Shown here: one piece after another, positions 41,191 through 50,179 of the stretch
Numbering within the stretch: position 1 is the first letter of the stretch
Layout: each line of letters opens with the position of its first letter
Assembly: GCF_015751965.1 (NCBI RefSeq)
Contig: NZ_JADOVH010000005.1
Span: forward strand, 62,001 to 126,000
Source: Frigoribacterium sp. CG_9.8
Lineage (GTDB): Bacteria; Actinomycetota; Actinomycetes; Actinomycetales; Microbacteriaceae
DNA: 64,000 bases
Direction of reading: 5' to 3'
Translations under genes and position numbers: made by a program
The notes under the pieces: generated by a model
Databases searched by the model: none
Told to the model about the DNA's origin: nothing
Seen by the model: only the letters and a program-made list of their open reading frames with translations

Positions 41191-42168
41191 CTAGTACGCC
41201 AATGCGCGGTCGACGGCCTCGAGGATGCGGTCGGCATCCGGGAGGTACACGGTTTCGAGTTTTGCCGGCGGGAAGGGCGCATCGAAGCTCGAGACTCGCA
41301 ATACCGGCGCTTCGAGTGTGTAAAACGCCCGCTCCGTGATGGTCGCAGCGATCTCGGCGGAGATGTTCACTGAGCCAGGCGCCTCCGATGCCACGACCAG
41401 TCGCCCGGTCTTCTGAACCGAAGTGAGGATCGGCGCGTAGTCGATCGGTGAGAGCGAGCGCAGGTCGATGACCTCCACACTCGTACCCTCCTGCTGGGCG
41501 AGTTCGGCCGCCTGCATGAGCACATTGACCATCGCACCATGGCCGACAAGCGTGACTTGGGTTCCGGTGCGTACTACCCGACTCGAGTGCAGCGGGGACG
41601 CGCTGGCGGTGAAGTCCACCGGGCCCTTGTTCCAATACCGGCTCTTCGGCTCGAAGAACAGCACCGGGTCATTGGAGGAAATGGCCTCCTGAATCATCCA
41701 GTAGGCGTCATTCGGGGTGCTCGGACTCACCACGCGCAGGCCGGGGGTGTGAGCGAAGTACGCCTCGGGAGATTCCTGGTGATGTTCCACCGCCCCGATG
41801 TGTCCACCGTAGGGGACGCGGATGACCACGGGCATGGAAATGCGACCCTCGTGCCGTGCGGTCATCTTGGCCAGCTGGGAGGTGATCTGATCGAAACCGG
41901 GGAAGATGAAACCATCGAACTGGATCTCGCAGACGGGGCGGTAGCCGCGCATCGCCAGACCGATCGCCGTTCCGATAATGCCGGACTCGGCAAGTGGAGT
42001 GTCGAAGACGCGACGTTCCCCGAACTCGGCCTGCAGGCCTTCGGTGACCCGGAAGACACCACCGAGAGGACCGATGTCCTCCCCCATCAACAGCACCTTG
42101 GCATCGTCGGTGAGCGCCTTGCGCAGCCCAGCGTTGAGTGCCTTGGCGAGCGGTAATGCGTCGGTCAT
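41191..42168 (-). CDS. Branched-chain 2-oxoacid dehydrogenase E1 beta subunit
   Basis: A 325-residue E1 beta: LAKALNAGLRKALTDDAKVLLMGEDIGPLGGVFRVTEGL at the start, FDTPLAESGIIGTAIGLAMRGYRPVCEIQF, and the C-terminal transketolase domain VEVIDLRSLSPIDY. It pairs with E1 alpha in thiamine-diphosphate-dependent decarboxylation. The start is set by an ATGA overlap with the E1 alpha stop (42165-42168). E2 begins 12 bp after its stop. Confidence 0.94.
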   Translation of the reverse strand: MTDALPLAKALNAGLRKALTDDAKVLLMGEDIGPLGGVFRVTEGLQAEFGERRVFDTPLAESGIIGTAIGLAMRGYRPVCEIQFDGFIFPGFDQITSQLAKMTARHEGRISMPVVIRVPYGGHIGAVEHHQESPEAYFAHTPGLRVVSPSTPNDAYWMIQEAISSNDPVLFFEPKSRYWNKGPVDFTASASPLHSSRVVRTGTQVTLVGHGAMVNVLMQAAELAQQEGTSVEVIDLRSLSPIDYAPILTSVQKTGRLVVASEAPGSVNISAEIAATITERAFYTLEAPVLRVSSFDAPFPPAKLETVYLPDADRILEAVDRALAY

Positions 42169-43340
42169 CGGGCGGTGCCCCCCAGGCTGGCCTCGTAGTC
42201 GGCGAGCCACTGCTTTTGCGCGGCCATCACCGGATGCTGCTCCGAATAGATGTGGTCGAAAATGAGGTCGGTCGACGGTACGACGAGTTCGAGGGTGCGG
42301 CGGCGCAGGTCGGAGGAGAAGTCCTCGGCCTCCGATGCCGTGGCAGTGAAGAAATCATCGCCCTCCCCGCGACCGCGGAGGTAGCTGGCGTATCGCACGA
42401 TCGGATCCTTCGCCACCCAGGATGCCGTCTCCGCATCCATCCGGTACTTTGTCGGATCATCACTGGTGGTGTGCGCGCCGATGCGGTAGGTGAGCGCTTC
42501 GATCAGGCGGGGACCCTGGCCGGCGCGGGCCTCGTCCAGATTCTTGCGGGTGACCGCGTAGCTCGCGAGCACATCGTTGCCGTCGACCTGGATGCCAGGC
42601 ATGCCGAATCCAGCAGCGCGCTGGTACAGAGGTATGCGGGACTGCACGCGCACCGGCACCGAGATGGCCCACTGATTGTTCTGCAGGAAAAATACCTGCG
42701 GTGCAGTGAAGCTCGCCGCGAAGACGAATGCCTCACTCACATCCCCTTGGCTGGTCGCACCGTCACCGAAGTAGGCCATCACCGCACGATCGGTCTCGGG
42801 ATCACCGGTGCCGGTTTCGCCATCGAGGGTGATGCCCATGGCATACCCGGTGGCGTGCAGGGCCTGTGATCCGAGTACGAGCGTATACAGATGGAAGTTG
42901 CCGCACTCGGCCGGATCCCACCCGCCGTTGGTAACCCCGCGCATCAGGCGCACAATATCGACGACGTCGACCCCGCGAATCATGCCGGCCGCGTGTTCGC
43001 GGTAGGACGGAAAGAGGTGATCCTGTGCCCGCGCGGCACGGGCGGAGCCGACCTGCGCGGCCTCCTGACCGTGACTCGGCGGCCAGAGGGCGAGCTGGCC
43101 CTGGCGTTGGAGGTTGGTCGCCTCGAGATCGAACCGGCGGGTTATGACCATGTCGCGGTAAAACTGACGCAGTTCCTCATCCGTCAGGGCGTCGATGTAC
43201 GGCTGGTACTCCGCCGCCGTGTCATCCGTCTGCACCACACCGGTCGTCGAAAGAAGTTGCACCATCGGTGCGGATGCTCCCACGCTGGCCTCACAGTCCT
43301 GTTGTCGATCGGGGTGCCTGTTGGGCGAGGGATACGTCAC
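42165..43340 (-). CDS. Branched-chain 2-oxoacid dehydrogenase E1 alpha subunit
   Basis: A 391-residue E1 alpha with the thiamine-diphosphate motif GDGATSQGDVSEAFVFAASF to QNN (residues ~190-222), the FPSYREHAAGMIRGV segment and the phosphorylation-loop-like YRIGAHTTSDDPTKYR typical of branched-chain types. The GTG start at 43340 gives the longest form; ATG at 43265 (MVQLLSTTGV) begins nearer to the conserved part and is also possible. It follows the hisC-like gene by 31 bp. Confidence 0.93.
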   Translation of the reverse strand: MTYPSPNRHPDRQQDCEASVGASAPMVQLLSTTGVVQTDDTAAEYQPYIDALTDEELRQFYRDMVITRRFDLEATNLQRQGQLALWPPSHGQEAAQVGSARAARAQDHLFPSYREHAAGMIRGVDVVDIVRLMRGVTNGGWDPAECGNFHLYTLVLGSQALHATGYAMGITLDGETGTGDPETDRAVMAYFGDGATSQGDVSEAFVFAASFTAPQVFFLQNNQWAISVPVRVQSRIPLYQRAAGFGMPGIQVDGNDVLASYAVTRKNLDEARAGQGPRLIEALTYRIGAHTTSDDPTKYRMDAETASWVAKDPIVRYASYLRGRGEGDDFFTATASEAEDFSSDLRRRTLELVVPSTDLIFDHIYSEQHPVMAAQKQWLADYEASLGGTAR

Positions 43341-43371
43341 GCAGATATCGCTGATTACGTTCGGCGGCGTT

Positions 43372-44469
43372 CTAATCTAACGCGAGCGCGGGGTGGCGCA
43401 TTGGTAGGGTGCCCACAACCTCCGCCGCTGCCAATAAGAGCTTATCCACTGATTGCGCCTCTCCAATCGAGACCCGGATACCGTCACTGCCGAGTGCTCG
43501 CACCACGATTCCCGCGGCCGAAAAGACCTGTGCCGCGGCCGCGGTGTGTTCGCCGGTGGGTAGCCAGACGAAGTTGCCATGCGGGCGGGGCACCCTCCAG
43601 CCCTGGTCGAGAAGTGCGCTCCACACTTCGTCGCGCAGCACGGCAAGCCGATGAACTCGCTCAAGCAGTGTCTCTTCGTGGTCGAGCGACACCAGGGCCG
43701 CGCGCTGTGCAGCCTCGGTCACCGAGAGGGGGATGGATGTCGTACGCGCGGCATCCAGTATGTATTCGGGTCCGACCGCATAACCGATTCGCAATCCGGC
43801 AAGACCGTAGGCCTTGGAAAAGGTGCGCGTCACGACCAGATTCGAGTAACGCCCACTGAGCGTGCGGCCGTTGACCACCGAGTCATCGGTGACGAACTCG
43901 ACGTAGGCCTCATCGAGCACCACGAGAACGTGTGCGGGCACGACGGCCATGAAGTCCGCGAACTCCGCGTCGGTGACGACCGCACCGGTGGGGTTGTTGG
44001 GGCTGCAGACCATCACAACGCGAGTGCGATCAGTGATCGCCGCGAGCATCGCCGGCAGATCGTGGCGATGATCGGCAGTGTTCGGCACGGGTACGCCGGT
44101 CGCGCCGGCGACGGCCACGAGTCCCGGGTATGCCTCGAAAGAGCGCCACGGGTAAACGACCTCGTCGCCAGCTCCCGCCGCTGCGGAGATCAGCTGGGCG
44201 AGGATCGACACCGATCCGGCCCCGAGGTGCACTTCTTCGGTGCGCACACCGAACTGCACCGCCAGCCGGGCTCGGAGTTCGGTGCCAGCGGCATCCGGAT
44301 AGCGGTTGACCCCTGAACTCGCAGCGATTGCGGCGACGACCTCGGGGATCGGGTCAAACGGGTTCTCATTCGACGACAGCTTGAACGCATCCGCGTCGGC
44401 AGGCTTGCCCTGGGCATAGGCAGCCATAGCAACGATCTCCGGGCGCAGTCGCACGACGGCGGGGGTCAT
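43372..44469 (-). CDS. Histidinol-phosphate/aromatic aminotransferase (HisC family)
   Basis: A 365-residue PLP-dependent class I/II aminotransferase. Features: [24 protein letters not shown]-like [21 protein letters not shown], and the PLP-lysine segment [19 protein letters not shown]. In actinobacteria the HisC family includes both histidinol-phosphate and aromatic aminotransferases, and the sequence alone does not decide. There are no other his genes nearby; its place before the 2-oxoacid dehydrogenase genes suggests a role in amino-acid breakdown. The ATG at 44469 is preferred over GTG 44478. Confidence 0.85.
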   Translation of the reverse strand: MTPAVVRLRPEIVAMAAYAQGKPADADAFKLSSNENPFDPIPEVVAAIAASSGVNRYPDAAGTELRARLAVQFGVRTEEVHLGAGSVSILAQLISAAAGAGDEVVYPWRSFEAYPGLVAVAGATGVPVPNTADHRHDLPAMLAAITDRTRVVMVCSPNNPTGAVVTDAEFADFMAVVPAHVLVVLDEAYVEFVTDDSVVNGRTLSGRYSNLVVTRTFSKAYGLAGLRIGYAVGPEYILDAARTTSIPLSVTEAAQRAALVSLDHEETLLERVHRLAVLRDEVWSALLDQGWRVPRPHGNFVWLPTGEHTAAAAQVFSAAGIVVRALGSDGIRVSIGEAQSVDKLLLAAAEVVGTLPMRHPALALD

Positions 44470-44520
44470 ATTGGTCACTCGTGCAGCCTACGTGCAGCGC
44501 GGCTGGTGTGGCTGGGGCAC

Positions 44521-44568
44521 AGGCGGAGATACAGGTGGAGACACGGGCGGAGATGCAGGCGGAGATGC
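44521..44568. repeat. Four tandem 12-bp repeats
   Basis: AGGCGGAGATAC and near-copies occur four times end to end between the aminotransferase start and the next plus-strand gene. They are short, imperfect and non-coding; probably slippage. Confidence 0.85.
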
Positions 44569-44626
44569 GGGCCGGGGGGTGACTGGCCGATTGCGTGCCC
44601 CCCTCCCAGAACGGCATAGTTAACAG

Positions 44627-45028
44627 ATGAGATTCCTGGTGCGCCTCCTGGTCAACACCGTCGCCCTCTGGTTGACGACCCTAATCGTGGCCGACGGCGT
44701 GAGGGTGGTGGCGTTTCCACCGCAAGACACCCTCGCGGTGGTGCTCACGTATGTCCTTGTCGCCCTGATCTTCGGCATCGTCAATGGCGTGATCGGTAAC
44801 TTCATTCGCATCGTGGCATTTCCGCTCTACATTCTGACCCTCGGACTGCTCGCCCTCGTGGTCAACGGGCTGCTCCTGCTACTGGTGAGCTGGATCTCAG
44901 GTCTCCTCGGCTTTGGCCTCGTCGTCGACGGGTTCGGGTGGGGCGTGATCGGTGCCGTCGTTCTCGCGCTGCTCAGCTGGCTCATCGGCATCCTCATCCG
45001 TCCGATCGTCGGGCGGGATCGGCGCTAA
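44627..45028 (+). CDS. Phage-holin superfamily IV (DUF373/PF04020-type) membrane protein
   Basis: A 133-residue protein with four hydrophobic segments. Its RLLVNTVALWLTTLIVADGVRV start, the LIFGIVNGVIGNFIRIVAFPLYILTLGL motif and the LLSWLIGILIRPIVGR end identify the small four-helix family labelled mycobacterial phage holin IV, which is widespread in bacterial chromosomes and not necessarily phage. Function unknown. Its stop overlaps that of the convergent hydrolase gene. Confidence 0.9.
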   Translation: MRFLVRLLVNTVALWLTTLIVADGVRVVAFPPQDTLAVVLTYVLVALIFGIVNGVIGNFIRIVAFPLYILTLGLLALVVNGLLLLLVSWISGLLGFGLVVDGFGWGVIGAVVLALLSWLIGILIRPIVGRDRR

Positions 45029-46446
45029 CGCCTCTGCCGCACTCCGCGGTACAGGGTGGACTCGACGCGTGCGGTGCCATCGCCAAAATGATCGAATGCC
45101 GCGAGCGCGGAGACCAGACGCGGGTCGGTCGACGCATCGACCAGGGCGGCTGTTTCGCGGTAGCTGGACAGTTGATGTGCGGGCAAGATCACATCGGTCG
45201 GCACCGGACCGCCATCGAAGAGCTCCCTGCGTACCAGCACCGGGTCAGCGGAGGCCCAACTCCCACCGACCGCTGGAACGAGGTCGTCGGTGTGCTCGAT
45301 TGCAACCCACGGGATGCTCGGTGGCACGGCGACCTGCGCGGCCGGTGCTCCGACAGTGTAGAGACCTCGGGTGTCGTAATCGCCGGATGCGGCGAGTTCG
45401 GCCGCGATGAGTCCGCCTTGCGAATAGCCGGTGAATACCACCGGCGAGGAGGAACTGATGCCCGAATCGGCCATCGCCTGCGTCACCGCGCGGTACGCCC
45501 CCGCCTCCCGACCCGCGATCGCGTTCACATTGCTCGTCATGTCCCAGGGCTCGTCGCCGGGTTCGAGCGAGAAGTCCCGGGTGCCACCGACAAACACCTC
45601 GAACCTGGCTGGCCCGTTGGGTTGTGAATAGCGCTCGATGCGCACTTGGGCTGCACCCTGGGGGATTCGAGCCGCCCGGTCGCTGTAGCTTTCCGCCCGA
45701 GTCGTCGACACAGTGGGCCCGGATCGGGTCACGGATACCGCAGACTCCACGAGTGCACCTCGCGTGCCCGCGATCGAAACAAGCACGCTCGCGGAAGTCG
45801 CGAGCCCCACAAGTCCCAGGCCCTCGTCTCCCATGGCATGCACAAGCTCCGGGGGCAGCCGCAGCAGTCCGCCGCCGAAGTCGTCCACGCTCATCACCGT
45901 GAAACGCGCGAGTTGCACCACCCGCGGATCGCTGAGCACCACACTTTTCTCCCGCAGCCAGTCGGGAAGTGCCCGGAAGAGCGCGGCCCGCTGCTCGGGT
46001 GGAAGAAGCGCGATTCCCATGGCCACTCCGGCTCCAATGCCGATCGCCGCCGGCAACACCTCGAGTGCGATCACGGGCAACCACAGGCCGAGCATGGCGC
46101 CGAACCGGCCGGCCACATCCTGCGCACACCGCTCGGCGAGGCTTTCGCCGATGCCGTAGGCATGCGCTGAGGCGATGAGGGCGAAGTGAAGGTGTTCCGC
46201 TGAGGGGGCCGCACGGGCGAGGGCCGCAGCCGCGTCATCCATTGACCGCTCAGCGGCGAAAGCGCTCGAGGGGGATGTCAAGGTGTTGAGCTGGGCGAGT
46301 CCGACCAGCCGGTCGATCGAGACCAGTTGCCGATGACAGTCCGACAGCAGCATCCGGAGCTCACTGAGCCGTCGTGCATCCTCGAAGAGCTCCGAGGTGG
46401 CGACCGCGATGGAGCCCCCGCCGCCGATGACGATGTCACCGGCCAT
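45025..46446 (-). CDS. Alpha/beta-hydrolase-fold protein, WXG-type neighbour
   Basis: A 473-residue protein. The C-terminal part has a lipase/esterase nucleophile elbow GYSQGG (residue ~345) in VVFTGYSQGGLIAAELAA, followed by IEHTDDLVPAVGG with a likely catalytic Asp and a later His (LPAHQL or DHFGDG). The N-terminal ~270 residues are helical and hydrophobic with an Ala/Leu-rich mid-section. No signal peptide is seen. The start at 46446 overlaps the end of the small WXG-like gene by 11 bp, indicating coupling. The combination resembles secreted-effector pairs of type VII systems; this is inference. Confidence 0.75.
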   Translation of the reverse strand: MAGDIVIGGGGSIAVATSELFEDARRLSELRMLLSDCHRQLVSIDRLVGLAQLNTLTSPSSAFAAERSMDDAAAALARAAPSAEHLHFALIASAHAYGIGESLAERCAQDVAGRFGAMLGLWLPVIALEVLPAAIGIGAGVAMGIALLPPEQRAALFRALPDWLREKSVVLSDPRVVQLARFTVMSVDDFGGGLLRLPPELVHAMGDEGLGLVGLATSASVLVSIAGTRGALVESAVSVTRSGPTVSTTRAESYSDRAARIPQGAAQVRIERYSQPNGPARFEVFVGGTRDFSLEPGDEPWDMTSNVNAIAGREAGAYRAVTQAMADSGISSSSPVVFTGYSQGGLIAAELAASGDYDTRGLYTVGAPAAQVAVPPSIPWVAIEHTDDLVPAVGGSWASADPVLVRRELFDGGPVPTDVILPAHQLSSYRETAALVDASTDPRLVSALAAFDHFGDGTARVESTLYRGVRQRR

Positions 46447-46804
46447 AATTGCCACCAGTCCGATGCCCCTCGGCCCTGGTGTCCTCGGCCCTGGTGCCCT
46501 CGCCGAAGGACCCACCAGAATGTGAGCCACCAGAGCGTGACCCCGCATCGAGCAGGGCGAGAGCATGCCGGGTGTCGCGGATCGCTTCATCGATGCAGGT
46601 AGACGCCGTATTCACCAGGGCAGAGAGCTGCTGCAGGGCATACACGTACATGCGTCGAGCATCACCACTCCACACCCCCTCACCCCCGTCAGACGGCAGC
46701 GATGCCCGAGCGCCCGCAAGTCGATCGGCCACCAGATCAAGCGCGAATAGCTGTTGCTGAAGGGAGATATCCATTCCGCTGTCCCGCACTGGACCGGTAT
46801 TCAT
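46436..46804 (-). CDS. WXG100-like small helical protein
   Basis: A 122-residue protein: two predicted helices (residues ~12-38 and ~52-87) joined by a turn that contains W-S-G (GVWSGDARRMYVYALQQL), the WXG pattern of ESAT-6-like proteins. The Gly/Ser/Glu-rich tail is flexible. The start ATG at 46804 follows AAAGGGG; MDISLQ at 46774 is an alternative. There is no ESX ATPase gene in the window. The match is by motif and size only. Confidence 0.65.
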   Translation of the reverse strand: MNTGPVRDSGMDISLQQQLFALDLVADRLAGARASLPSDGGEGVWSGDARRMYVYALQQLSALVNTASTCIDEAIRDTRHALALLDAGSRSGGSHSGGSFGEGTRAEDTRAEGHRTGGNYGR

Positions 46805-46934
46805 CCGCACCCCTTTCCCCCGCCAATGCTGCGCTGCCGGGGGGCGCGCCGCTGCCGAGGACAGGGAAGCCGCGCAATTGTCGCGGGCTGCGACAGCTGT
46901 GGAGGAGCATCCGCATGATCGGCGCCACATGGGC

Positions 46935-46983
46935 GGGCGGCACGATGTGCGGGCGGCACGATGTGCGGGCGGCCCGGATGTGC
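46935..46983. repeat. Three tandem 16-bp repeats upstream of the phosphatase gene
   Basis: GGGCGGCACGATGTGC occurs at 46935-46950 and 46951-46966, followed by a diverged copy to 46983. They lie 31 bp before the phosphatase start. No known site type fits. Confidence 0.85.
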
Positions 46984-47013
46984 GGAGGAGACGATCTGCG
47001 GGAGAATGGGCGC

Positions 47014-47538
47014 ATGAGTTTCGACCGCACCCTCGACGAGGCGTCGCTCTTTCGTATCTGCTTCGTCTGCACCGGAAACATCTGCCGTTCGCCAATGGCC
47101 GAGACAATTTTTCGCGAGCTCGTAAAGAAGGCCGGCTACGACGGTGCCATCACCGTAATCTCCGCCGGCACCGGAGATTGGCACGTGGGTGAACCTTCGG
47201 ATGGTCGCACGGCATCAGCCCTCAGCGCACACGGTTACGACGGGTCATGTCATCGCGCGAAGCAGTTCGATCCGGACTGGTTCGACAACCTCGATCTCGT
47301 TGTGGTCTTCGACCGCAGCCAGGAGCGCATCCTTCGCGCCTGGGCCAATTCCGAGCAGGACCGCGGCAAAGTTCAAATGCTGTTGAGCTTTGACAGCGAA
47401 CAGGCTGCACAGGTTGATGTTCCCGACCCCTATTACTCCGATGCCGCAATGTTCGACAGCGTGCTCGGCATGATCGAAAAAGCCAGCGCGGCGCTGTTCC
47501 GCCAAATCGAACCAGGAATCCGACGGGTACCCTCATGA
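47014..47538 (+). CDS. Low-molecular-weight protein-tyrosine phosphatase
   Basis: A 174-residue LMW-PTP. The catalytic loop CTGNICRS (C-x5-R, residues ~20-27) and the general-acid aspartate in VPDPYYSD (~residue 133) are present. It dephosphorylates tyrosine residues; the substrates are unknown. The ATG at 47014 follows GGGAGAA. Its stop overlaps the purB start by 4 bp (ATGA), an uncommon pairing. Confidence 0.92.
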   Translation: MSFDRTLDEASLFRICFVCTGNICRSPMAETIFRELVKKAGYDGAITVISAGTGDWHVGEPSDGRTASALSAHGYDGSCHRAKQFDPDWFDNLDLVVVFDRSQERILRAWANSEQDRGKVQMLLSFDSEQAAQVDVPDPYYSDAAMFDSVLGMIEKASAALFRQIEPGIRRVPS

Positions 47539-48923
47539 ATCCCCTTCCCGAACAACCGCTCAGCCCGCTCGACGGTCGCTACCGCTCCGCCGTCACCGGG
47601 CTCGGTGAACACCTCTCCGAGGCAGGACTCAACCGTGCACGCGTGCACGTGGAGGTTGAGTGGCTGCTCTATCTCACCGATAACGAGATGTTCGGATCCC
47701 ACCGGCTCGATCCCGAGCAGGCGCGTTCTCTCCGCGCCCTGGTTGCTGACTTCGGTCAGGCCGATATCGACGAACTCTCCGCACTTGAGTCCACCACTCG
47801 CCACGATGTCAAAGCCGTCGAGTACTACGTGCGTGCGCGGCTGATCGAGGCTGGGCTGACGGATGTCGCGGAACTGACACACTTCGCCTGCACCAGTGAA
47901 GACATCAATAATCTCTCCTACGCACTCACGATCAAAACGGCCGTACACGAAGTGTGGCTCCCCAAGATCACCGGAGTGATCGATGCGCTGTACTCGCGGG
48001 CAGTGGATCACCGGGCGGATGCGATGCTCGCGCACACGCACGGCCAGCCCGCGACCCCCACAACCGTCGGCAAAGAATTCGCGGTGTTCGTCGGTCGGCT
48101 GCGTCGCATCGTCTCCCAGATCGAAGCGGTGCAGTATCTCGGCAAGTTCAGCGGAGCAACGGGCACCTTCGCCGCCCATGTCGCCGCCGATCCAAACCGG
48201 GATTGGCCGGCGATCTCCCGCGAGTTCGTCACGTCACTCGGCCTCGACTGGAACCCTCTCACCACCCAGATCGAGCCGCACGACTGGCAGGCAGAGTTGT
48301 ACCAGCGGATCAGCCACGCCAACCGGGTGCTGCACAACCTCTGCACCGACATCTGGACCTACATATCGATGGGCTACTTCACCCAGATTCCGCAGGCTGG
48401 CACCACCGGATCATCCACAATGCCACACAAGATCAACCCGATCCGGTTCGAAAATGCCGAGGCGAACCTCGAACTCTCCAGCGCCCTCCTCGACTCTCTC
48501 GCGGCAACCCTTGTCACCTCCCGGCTGCAGCGCGACCTCACCGACTCCACCACGCAGCGCAATGTCGGGGTCGCCCTCGGGCATTCTGTGCTCGCGCTTG
48601 ACAACATCCAGCGCGGGCTCGGCGAGATTGCCGTCAACACCGCTCGTCTTGCCGAAGACCTCGACAGCAACTGGGAAATTCTGGGTGAGGCAATCCAGAC
48701 GGTGATCCGCGCAGAAGTCACCGCCGGCCGCAGCTCCATCGCCGACCCGTACGCGATGCTCAAGGAACTCACGCGCGGAAAACGGGTTGGCCAAGAAGAG
48801 CTCATCGCATTCGTGAATGCACTGGATATCGGGCCCGAGGCGAAGGCCCGACTGATGGCCCTCACCCCGGCCGGGTATGCCGGACTCGCAAGCGAACTCG
48901 TGGAGTACGCCGCTCCACGCTGA
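47535..48923 (+). CDS. purB: Adenylosuccinate lyase
   Basis: A 462-residue lyase of the fumarase/aspartase superfamily that acts twice in purine synthesis, forming AICAR and AMP. The signature GSSTMPHKINPIRFENAE (~residues 293-310), the HTHGQPATPTTVGKE histidine region and the TSEDINN motif are intact. The length matches the E. coli type. It overlaps the LMW-PTP gene by 4 bp. Confidence 0.96.
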   Translation: MNPLPEQPLSPLDGRYRSAVTGLGEHLSEAGLNRARVHVEVEWLLYLTDNEMFGSHRLDPEQARSLRALVADFGQADIDELSALESTTRHDVKAVEYYVRARLIEAGLTDVAELTHFACTSEDINNLSYALTIKTAVHEVWLPKITGVIDALYSRAVDHRADAMLAHTHGQPATPTTVGKEFAVFVGRLRRIVSQIEAVQYLGKFSGATGTFAAHVAADPNRDWPAISREFVTSLGLDWNPLTTQIEPHDWQAELYQRISHANRVLHNLCTDIWTYISMGYFTQIPQAGTTGSSTMPHKINPIRFENAEANLELSSALLDSLAATLVTSRLQRDLTDSTTQRNVGVALGHSVLALDNIQRGLGEIAVNTARLAEDLDSNWEILGEAIQTVIRAEVTAGRSSIADPYAMLKELTRGKRVGQEELIAFVNALDIGPEAKARLMALTPAGYAGLASELVEYAAPR

Positions 48924-48954
48924 CCCGCACGAACTGCGCAGTTGAAGAGCGGGC

Positions 48955-49221
48955 CTAGTGGCCGCTGTCGGACTGGTGATCCTGCTCGGTCAGATCGATC
49001 TTCTCGGCGTCGCCCGGCTTTGCTGCGAGCGCAAGCATCGCAATAGAGATGAGCGACACGATAAAAGTGATCCCTGTGAACACGAGTGCCAGGGTTACCT
49101 GACGTGTGCTGAGCACGACAACGAATCCCATGAACAGCGCGACCACCGCGGAGATTGCGACGTACTCGAAGGGACGGAGACGATCTCGACGACTCGGCTG
49201 GCTGCTGTTCGGAGCGCTCAC
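48955..49221 (-). CDS. Small two-helix membrane protein
   Basis: An 88-residue protein, starting GTG in the GTGA overlap with the upstream gene. It has two membrane segments (residues ~19-40 and ~46-66) and an acidic C-terminus. I do not recognise a family. Coupling to the DUF308-like gene suggests they work together. It converges on purB with 31 bp between the stops. Confidence 0.7.
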   Translation of the reverse strand: MSAPNSSQPSRRDRLRPFEYVAISAVVALFMGFVVVLSTRQVTLALVFTGITFIVSLISIAMLALAAKPGDAEKIDLTEQDHQSDSGH

Positions 49222-50027
49222 GCTCGGTTCTCGCTCTCTGCTGGATGGGACGATCCGTTCGGGTGGGACGATTCGGCTGCGCCGCTTGCGGGTGCCACCG
49301 TGCCGGCTTGGGTTCCCCACTTGGCCGATAGCCCTGCGATCACCAGGAAGACCGCGGTGATGGCGGCCCAGGCGCCGAGGGAGCCGACCGCGACGACGGA
49401 GGCGTCCAGCACCCGCTTCACCTGGTCGGGACCGGCATAATTCTGCCGATAGTCCGGAGGAATCAACACGAAGGCGAGAGCAGCGATTACCGTGATTAGC
49501 CCCCCGGCAATCCAATCGCCGGATGCCACAAATCGACGCCTACTTCGCACTCCGCTGTACAACTCGAGGAACCCGGTCACCGCCGCAAAGATCGTCAGCA
49601 CGAGAAAGAGAAAACGCACCTCGCTGCTGCTCGCGTGTCCTGTCCTCACAAGGAGGGCTACGACACCTGCGACGAGAGTCACCGCGGCTTGGATGAGGAA
49701 GTACGGGCGCACACGGGAGTCGGCTAGGCGCAACCACGCCATTGCGCCGAGCACTAGGCCGGCGACGATCCCGAATATCCCGAAGACTGTGAGGCCAAAT
49801 TGGGCCGAGTGATCAGCGGAGAAGGTAATGGCCAGCGCAAGTGCAGCGGCGGGCACGGCACGGGCGATCGGCATTGGCCAGTACGCAGCACGCTGGGCAG
49901 CGGCCTCATCGGAGGCTCGGTTCGCAGACTCGGGCGCCTCGGCACGTGCATCACCGGCGGCTGCGGCATCGGCGGCTGCATCACCGGCGGCTGCATCACC
50001 GGCGGGTGCGTCGGAGATGCGTGCCAC
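49218..50027 (-). CDS. DUF308/HdeD-like membrane protein with Ala/Asp-rich N-terminus
   Basis: A 269-residue protein: an Ala/Asp-rich, repetitive first 40 residues (units of AAGDAAA), then about seven hydrophobic segments with the FGIFGIVAGLVLGAMAWLRLADS and FLELYSGVRSRRRFVASGDWIAGG pattern of the HdeD/DUF308 group, then a Ser/His/Pro-rich tail. HdeD is an acid-resistance membrane protein in E. coli; actinobacterial members have no set role. A normal ribosome-binding site is not obvious, so the start (ATG 50027) is moderately sure. Confidence 0.8.
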   Translation of the reverse strand: MARISDAPAGDAAAGDAAADAAAAGDARAEAPESANRASDEAAAQRAAYWPMPIARAVPAAALALAITFSADHSAQFGLTVFGIFGIVAGLVLGAMAWLRLADSRVRPYFLIQAAVTLVAGVVALLVRTGHASSSEVRFLFLVLTIFAAVTGFLELYSGVRSRRRFVASGDWIAGGLITVIAALAFVLIPPDYRQNYAGPDQVKRVLDASVVAVGSLGAWAAITAVFLVIAGLSAKWGTQAGTVAPASGAAESSHPNGSSHPAESENRA

Positions 50028-50179
50028 GGCTCACCATCTCCTGCCTGTCCTGCCGCACGGGGGCGACGCCGCCCATCGGGTGACCTGTCCAGTTTACGCC
50101 GCCCTACCCGTGAGCATTCCCGGGCGGGGGCGGTGCTGCGTCACTGCTGATCCGCAGCAGACCACCGGCACACCAGTCG

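Noticed and set aside
42891-43859. 322-codon open frame antisense to E1 alpha and hisC
   Set aside because: It spans two real minus-strand genes and their junction and has no motif.
44627-45028. Holin-type protein as a prophage marker
   Set aside because: This small membrane family is common in chromosomes, and no other phage genes are nearby.
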